Shown here: in pieces, positions 59,542 to 64,000 of the stretch
Layout: each line of letters begins with the position of its first letter
How positions within the stretch are numbered: the stretch's first letter is position 1
Source of the DNA: Ktedonobacteria bacterium
Lineage (GTDB): Bacteria; Chloroflexota; Ktedonobacteria; Ktedonobacterales; JACDGC01
Reading direction: 5' to 3'
Assembly (NCBI GenBank): GCA_027459785.1
Contig: DAIDGU010000047.1
Span: 1 to 64,000 of the forward strand
DNA length: 64,000 bases
Position numbers and translations under genes: made by a program
Notes under the pieces: generated by a model
What the model was told of the DNA's origin: nothing
Databases searched by the model: none
What the model saw: the letters and a program-made list of their open reading frames with translations, nothing else

Positions 59542-61854
59542 CTATTTGCCGGAAGGCAGGCGCAGGGTGAAGGTGGTGCCGCGCCCGACCTCGCTCGTGA
59601 CCGCGCACGAACCGCCGTGCGCCTCGATGATCTGCTTGACGATGGCCAGGCCCAGGCCGTGGCCCTTCGATCCCTTGCCGAAGGTCTTATACGGCTCCCA
59701 GATCGCTCCCAGCCGGTCGGCGGCGATGCCCACGCCGGTATCGGCGATCTCGATCTCCACGGCCTTCTGGCGCGTGTCGGGGACGAGCAATTCGGTCTCG
59801 TTGGGGCTGGTGGCGGCGGAGCCATAGGTCGGCAGGTTCAGCCGGTTGGGGGGCGGGGACCACTGGTGGACGGGGACGACGGCCTGCGCCGGATCGACCG
59901 TGCCGGCGGCGCGGGTGGTGCGCGTGCGCAGGGTGAGCGTGCCGCCCTTGGGCATCGCTTCCAGCGCGTTGATGCACAGGTTTTCCAGCGCGCGGGCGAT
60001 CTGGTGTTCGTCGGCGTGCAACGTCGCATGCGCCTCGAACTGGCGCGCGAAGGTCACGTGTGCCAGTGCCGCGCGCGGGCTGAGCGAGCGCAGGATGCGT
60101 TCCAGCAGGTCCGCCACGGCGAAGGTGGTCAGGTGGACGGCCTTGGGACTGGTCAGGTGCATCAGGTTGTCGGTGAGCGCCGTCATGCGATTGATCTCTT
60201 TGAGCATGTGGCTGATGTCCAGCCGCGCGCCGGTGTCGCCGGCCACCATCGGCTCCATCTTTTGCAGGCCCATCAAGATCGCGCCGATGATGTTGCGCAG
60301 ATCATGCGAGATGCTGCCCGCCTCGTTGCCCAGCGAGGCCACATGCTCCATGCGGCGCAGCTCGCCTTCCAGCGTGCGCAGGTGAGTGACATCCTGAAAG
60401 GCGCACAGCACACCCAGATCTTTGCCGTCTGCCAGGCGTAGGGGGGCGACGGTGACGGCCAGCGCCAGATCGTGGCCGGTGACGGTGCGCACGCGCACCT
60501 CGCGCCCGTGCGGCGCGCTGCGCTTGCCCAGCGCGGCACGCACCACGTGCGTCCCCGGCTCCGCCTGGGGCATCACCTCCTCGATGGGCTGGCCCAGCGG
60601 CGGCGGCTCCCCCAGGTCCAGCGCCGCCACGGCCTGCGCGTTCAGCAGCGTCACGCGGCCCTCGCGGTCCAGCGTGATGATGCCGCTTTGGATGGTACGC
60701 AGGATCGCGTCCTTGAAGCGCTCCTCGTTGCGGGCGTGGTCCAGCAGGTCGCGCGCGTGCTGGCGGGCGCGCTCCGCTTCGGCGTGCAGCCGCGCCTTTT
60801 GCAGCACGGTGCTGGCGGTGTTCGCCAGAATGGCCAGCAGGTTGCGTTCGCCCTCTTCCATCTGGTGCGGCGCGCGAAAGGCCAGCGCCAGCACGCCCAC
60901 CACGCGATCTTCCGCGAAAAGTGGGAAGGCATAGAACGAGCGCACGCCTTCCGGCAGCAGGTGCGCCAGCGGCCACACGCCCACGTCGTCCAGCAGGGTC
61001 GGCGCGTGGACGGCGCGGATGATCTCCGGACGCAGCCAGTGGCCCGGCGGCATGGGTTGGCGCGGCGCGCTGGGTAGCAGCGCCACGGCGCAGAGATCGA
61101 CCCGCGTGATGCGCCTGACCTGGCGCTCGACGATGCCGATGGCGGCATCCAGATCCAGCACGCTGCTGTTGAAGGCGTTGGTCAGGCGCGTCAGCAGATC
61201 CATCTCATCGGCGCGGCGGCGATTGTCGGTGAGCAGCTTCGCGTTTTCGAGGGCGATGGCGCAGACGCGGGCGAGGTCTTCCAGCCCCAGCAGCAACATC
61301 TGGCTGGCGCGCAGCCCGTCACCACCCCAGGCGATCTCGTCCTCGGCGGGGACGACCACCAGCGCCCCCACCGGTCCGCCGCGCCCCTGCAACGGCGCGA
61401 TGATGCGCGCGGGCAGGCCCGGCCCACCGGCTTCCAGCAGGGCGCGGGCGTCGCGCAGGGCGCGCGTTTCCGGCGTGTCGTCGCTCAGGGGGATGGGATC
61501 GCCGGCGGCGACGCGCAGCAGGGCCGTCGTCCAGCCCTGCATCGTGGCATCCGCCGTGCTGGCGACCATAAAGAGCGTGTCGTCGCGCACCTCATACAGC
61601 AACACGCGCCGGCAACCCAGGTATGTCGCCACGCGGACGGGGATCAATTCGAGCAGGTGCGCCAGGGAGGGCGCTTTGGTGAGCGCATCAAGCAGTGCCG
61701 GCAGGGAGCGGCGCGGCTCCGGCGGGCGGGCGCGCGTCGCGGGCAGGGGGGCAGGGTTCCCATGCAGCGATGGGATGGGCGTAGCGCCGCCCGATGCCAC
61801 GAGCCGGCGATCAGCATCGTGGTCCTGAGCCAACGTTTGATTATCGATAAGCAC
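59542..61854 (-). CDS. Sensor histidine kinase with GAF and PAS domains
   Basis: 770-residue cytoplasmic kinase without membrane helices. Two GAF domains (about 55-210 and 225-385), a coiled linker, a PAS domain (AILRTIQSGIITLDREGRV, about 405-520), then a DHp helix with SISHDLRNIIGAI (phospho-His) and an ATPase domain with NLCINALEAM (N-box), DTGVGIA (G1) and GHGLGLAIVK (G2). An insertion (residues about 660-710, RAAGTVDPAQAVVPVHQWSP) lies between N and G1 boxes. The GTG at 61854 is chosen for AGAGG seven bases upstream. It would phosphorylate the NtrC-like regulator encoded next on the strand. Confidence 0.9.
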   Translation of the reverse strand: MLIDNQTLAQDHDADRRLVASGGATPIPSLHGNPAPLPATRARPPEPRRSLPALLDALTKAPSLAHLLELIPVRVATYLGCRRVLLYEVRDDTLFMVASTADATMQGWTTALLRVAAGDPIPLSDDTPETRALRDARALLEAGGPGLPARIIAPLQGRGGPVGALVVVPAEDEIAWGGDGLRASQMLLLGLEDLARVCAIALENAKLLTDNRRRADEMDLLTRLTNAFNSSVLDLDAAIGIVERQVRRITRVDLCAVALLPSAPRQPMPPGHWLRPEIIRAVHAPTLLDDVGVWPLAHLLPEGVRSFYAFPLFAEDRVVGVLALAFRAPHQMEEGERNLLAILANTASTVLQKARLHAEAERARQHARDLLDHARNEERFKDAILRTIQSGIITLDREGRVTLLNAQAVAALDLGEPPPLGQPIEEVMPQAEPGTHVVRAALGKRSAPHGREVRVRTVTGHDLALAVTVAPLRLADGKDLGVLCAFQDVTHLRTLEGELRRMEHVASLGNEAGSISHDLRNIIGAILMGLQKMEPMVAGDTGARLDISHMLKEINRMTALTDNLMHLTSPKAVHLTTFAVADLLERILRSLSPRAALAHVTFARQFEAHATLHADEHQIARALENLCINALEAMPKGGTLTLRTRTTRAAGTVDPAQAVVPVHQWSPPPNRLNLPTYGSAATSPNETELLVPDTRQKAVEIEIADTGVGIAADRLGAIWEPYKTFGKGSKGHGLGLAIVKQIIEAHGGSCAVTSEVGRGTTFTLRLPSGK

Positions 61855-62264
61855 GAGATCCCTCTCTTTTCGGCGGGCGCGGCGCATCCTGCGCGTTCAA
61901 CGGCCCGTCGCATTGTTATTGTGCCACTGCAAAGCGGCTTCTGTCAACAGACAAGGAAGCCGGGGGTGGCGTGATCGTGGGGGATTAGGGCGGACCATGG
62001 AGGACCAGGGCGACCACAACGAGGACGAGGGCGACCACAACGAGGACAAGGGCGACCACAAGGGTACGCCCCTACAGACCCGATGGCGAGCGGCAATGTC
62101 GCGTCCCTCCCAATGCCCGGCTTTTTCATGGTCATATACTTGAGCTTCAGGTATTTCGCAGGAAATTTCCAAAGAATCGCGGGCAAAATCGGCAAATTCA
62201 TGTTATGATAGAGAAACACAATCGCGTGTTGCATCTGCAATCAACGAGAGGAGCAAACAAGCCG
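61855..62264. repeat. Gap with GGCGACCACAA tandem repeat and promoter region
   Basis: 410 bases between divergent genes. 61992-62077 holds a 21-base tandem unit GGGCGACCACAACGAGGACG (+A), three copies (the first imperfect), joined to a GGGCGACCACAAGGGTACGC (+CCCTAC) core. The AT-richer part 62140-62220 includes TGT-TATGAT (62201-62209), an extended -10 for the EF-G-like gene. Nothing coding is seen. Confidence 0.75.
62201..62209 (+). promoter_or_regulatory. Extended -10 promoter for the EF-G-like gene
   Basis: TGT followed by TATGAT, 55 bases before the ATG, matching the extended -10 pattern used elsewhere in the window. Confidence 0.45.
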
Positions 62265-64000
62265 ATGAAAGTCTTTCCCTCTGATCGTATCCGCAATGTC
62301 GCGCTCATCGCGCACGGTGGGGCCGGCAAAACATCGCTGGCCGATACCGCGCTCTTTGACACCGGCGCGGTCTCGCGCATCGGGCGCGTCGATGATGGTT
62401 CGTCCGTCGTGGATGTCGATCCCGATGAGCAGAAGCGGCGCACCACGCTGTCCCTCAAGATCGTTCCCCTGGAATGGCAAGATTCGAAGATCAACCTGCT
62501 GGATACCCCTGGCGACACCGAATTCATCGGCGAGGTGAAGTCCGCCTTGCGGGTGGCTGACGGCGCGGTCTTGTTGGTAACGGCGGAAAAAGGCGTCGAG
62601 GTCGGCACGGAGATGACGTGGCGTTATGCTGACGAACGCCAGTTGCCGCGCATGGTCTTCGTCACCAAGCTGGACCGCGAAAATACCAGCTTCGATCACG
62701 CGCTGTCTTCGCTGCGCGAACATTTCGGCAAGCGCGTCGCGCCCATGCATGCGCCCATCGGCGCGGTCGCCGGCTTCAAAGGCATCGTCGATATCTGCGC
62801 CAACAAGGCGTATACCTACGACAACGGCAAGGCCACTGAGACTGCCGTCCCCGCCGACATGGCCGACCAGATCGCCGCCTACCGCGAACAGTTGCTGGAA
62901 GCCGCCGTTGAGAGCGACGACGAGCTGATGATGAAGTACCTGGATGGCGCGACGATCAGTGATGCGGAACTCTGCAACGCCGTCAAGACCGCCGTGGCCC
63001 AGGGGCTGCTGGTGCCGGTCCTGGCCGGCTCAATCACCAAGAACATCGGCATCCCGGCGCTGCTGGACGCCATCGTGGCCTATTTCCCGTCCGCCGCCGC
63101 GACCAACCAGCGCGAGGCGGCGAGCATGAACGGCAGCCTGGCCGCGCTCGTCTTCAAGACGACGGTCGATCCACAGCGCGGGCAGATCACGACCTTCCGC
63201 GTTTTCAATGGCGCACTGAAGCCCGACAGCCACACCTGGAACGCGCGCACCAGCACCGACGAGCGCCTGGGCCAGCTTTTGCTGATTCGCGGCAAGCAGC
63301 AGGACGTGCTGACGGAAGTACCCGCCGGTGATATCGCCTGCGCCGTCAAGCTCAACAACACGCATACCGGCGACACGCTCTGCACCAAAGACCATCCGGT
63401 GGAACTGCCGGGGATCGCCTTTCCCCAGCCGGCTTTCACCACGGCCATCGCGCCGAAAAGCAAGAACGATCTAGATAAGCTGGGCAACGCGCTCAGCCGC
63501 CTGGCCGAGGAAGATCCGACCATCCATATCGCGCGCGACCAGGAGACGGCGGAGACGCTGCTTTCCGGCGTAGGCGAGTCGCATGTGGACATCACCATCG
63601 AACGCATGCAGCGCAAATTCGGCGTCGAGGTCGAGAAGCACGATATGCACGTGCCGTACCGCGAGGCCATCCGCAAGCCGGCGCGGGCCAACGGGCGCTT
63701 CAAGCGCCAGAGCGGCGGCCACGGCCAGTTCGGCGACGTGACGCTGGAGATCGCCCCGCTGCCTTTCGGCGACTCGCAAGATTTCGTCTTCGAGAACAAG
63801 ATCGTCGGCGGCGTGGTGCCGAAAGAATACATTCCGGGCGTGGAAAAGGGCGTGCGCGATGCGCTGAAAAAGGGCTTTGTCGCCGGCTACCCGCTGATCC
63901 ACATCCGCGTCGCGGTCGTGGACGGCAAGTACCACCCGGTCGATTCGTCGTCGCAAGCCTTCGAGGTCGCCGGCTCCTACGCCATGCAAGAGGCCGTGCC
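62265..64000 (+). CDS. EF-G-like translational GTPase, cut by window end
   Basis: First 578 codons; the frame is still open at the window edge (EF-G proteins have about 680-700 residues). G1 loop AHGGAGKTSL, switch II DTPGDTEF and G4 TKLD are present. Domain II and domains III-IV (GESHVDITIERMQRKFGVEVE, SGGHGQFGDVTLEI) follow. The catalytic His of DTPGH is replaced by Asp and G4 has TKLD in place of NKMD; both deviations point to the EF-G paralogue group (often annotated elongation factor G-like or FusA2) rather than the main elongation factor. GAGGAG lies about 12 bases before the ATG. Confidence 0.88.
   Translation, partial: MKVFPSDRIRNVALIAHGGAGKTSLADTALFDTGAVSRIGRVDDGSSVVDVDPDEQKRRTTLSLKIVPLEWQDSKINLLDTPGDTEFIGEVKSALRVADGAVLLVTAEKGVEVGTEMTWRYADERQLPRMVFVTKLDRENTSFDHALSSLREHFGKRVAPMHAPIGAVAGFKGIVDICANKAYTYDNGKATETAVPADMADQIAAYREQLLEAAVESDDELMMKYLDGATISDAELCNAVKTAVAQGLLVPVLAGSITKNIGIPALLDAIVAYFPSAAATNQREAASMNGSLAALVFKTTVDPQRGQITTFRVFNGALKPDSHTWNARTSTDERLGQLLLIRGKQQDVLTEVPAGDIACAVKLNNTHTGDTLCTKDHPVELPGIAFPQPAFTTAIAPKSKNDLDKLGNALSRLAEEDPTIHIARDQETAETLLSGVGESHVDITIERMQRKFGVEVEKHDMHVPYREAIRKPARANGRFKRQSGGHGQFGDVTLEIAPLPFGDSQDFVFENKIVGGVVPKEYIPGVEKGVRDALKKGFVAGYPLIHIRVAVVDGKYHPVDSSSQAFEVAGSYAMQEAV

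Noticed and set aside
62265-64000. Tetracycline ribosomal protection protein (TetM-like)
   Set aside because: The G-domain deviations match the EF-G paralogue group, and nothing suggests a resistance cassette.

Overview
The window is a GC-rich, gene-dense bacterial chromosome segment. Gene content (large STAND ATPase with TPRs, F420-type PPOX protein, two permeases of the DUF990/COG4587 ABC-2 kind, EF-G-like GTPase, many unrecognised secreted or membrane proteins) fits best with Chloroflexota; this is an inference, because no rRNA or tRNA gene was seen. Genes are closely packed with ATGA-type overlaps, but most gaps are filled with several families of dispersed palindromic repeats.

Layout. 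0-7.4 kb: 3' end of a tnpB element, an M20 peptidase, a 1378-residue membrane-anchored STAND/TPR protein and glycerol kinase. 7.4-12.2 kb (minus strand): an ABC-2 exporter (ATPase and two permeases) with a DinB gene and a tandem repeat array inside its gene row, then lumazine synthase ribH and a DUF1801 protein. 12.5-19.9 kb (plus): Baeyer-Villiger-type monooxygenase, M16 peptidase, pth, rpmE, a GT28-type glycolipid glycosyltransferase, a Cys-phosphatase and coaE. 19.9-27.3 kb: DUF6391-like protein, a proline-rich protein, a fused alpha/beta 2-oxoacid dehydrogenase E1 and a secreted sugar-dehydrogenase/PKD protein. 27.4-34.2 kb: one chemotaxis operon, cheW-cheA-cheC-cheD-cheY-cheB-cheR, with no receptor gene. 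34.4-35.1 kb: an internally deleted tnpB element. 35.1-40.2 kb: an aspartate-family amino acid operon made of a fused homoserine kinase-threonine synthase, lysC and asd. 40.2-48.3 kb: tldD, a lipoprotein, a membrane protein, a GT87-like glycosyltransferase, mobA and recD2. 48.4-52.8 kb: envelope proteins, including a TIR-like/TM/beta-sandwich protein and its decayed paralogue. 52.9-57.7 kb: APH-fold kinase, quinone oxidoreductase, rhodanese, PPOX protein, CoA transferase. 57.9-61.9 kb: NtrC-like regulator and GAF/PAS histidine kinase. 62.3 kb to the end: EF-G-like GTPase, cut by the window edge.

The most distinctive feature is the repeat load. At least four families recur: TTCC-loop hairpins, a CTCCATC..GATGGGGAG palindrome, a GGCGACCACAAGGG element, and large CACGAA/TTCGTG inverted repeats. 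Some copies lie in frame inside conserved genes (lysC, cheA twice, the GT87-like gene), at loop or linker positions, and one copy appears to provide the ribosome binding site of pth. Other notable points are the ThrB-ThrC fusion, a CheA with two P2-like domains, an NtrC-like regulator whose GAFTGA loop reads HAFTDA, and two tnpB elements, one clearly decayed and one seen only as its 3' end, that share a conserved 3' end. No clear new multi-gene defence or biosynthetic system was found. The best novelty candidates are the repeat insertion into proteins and the paralogue pair at 48-50 kb.
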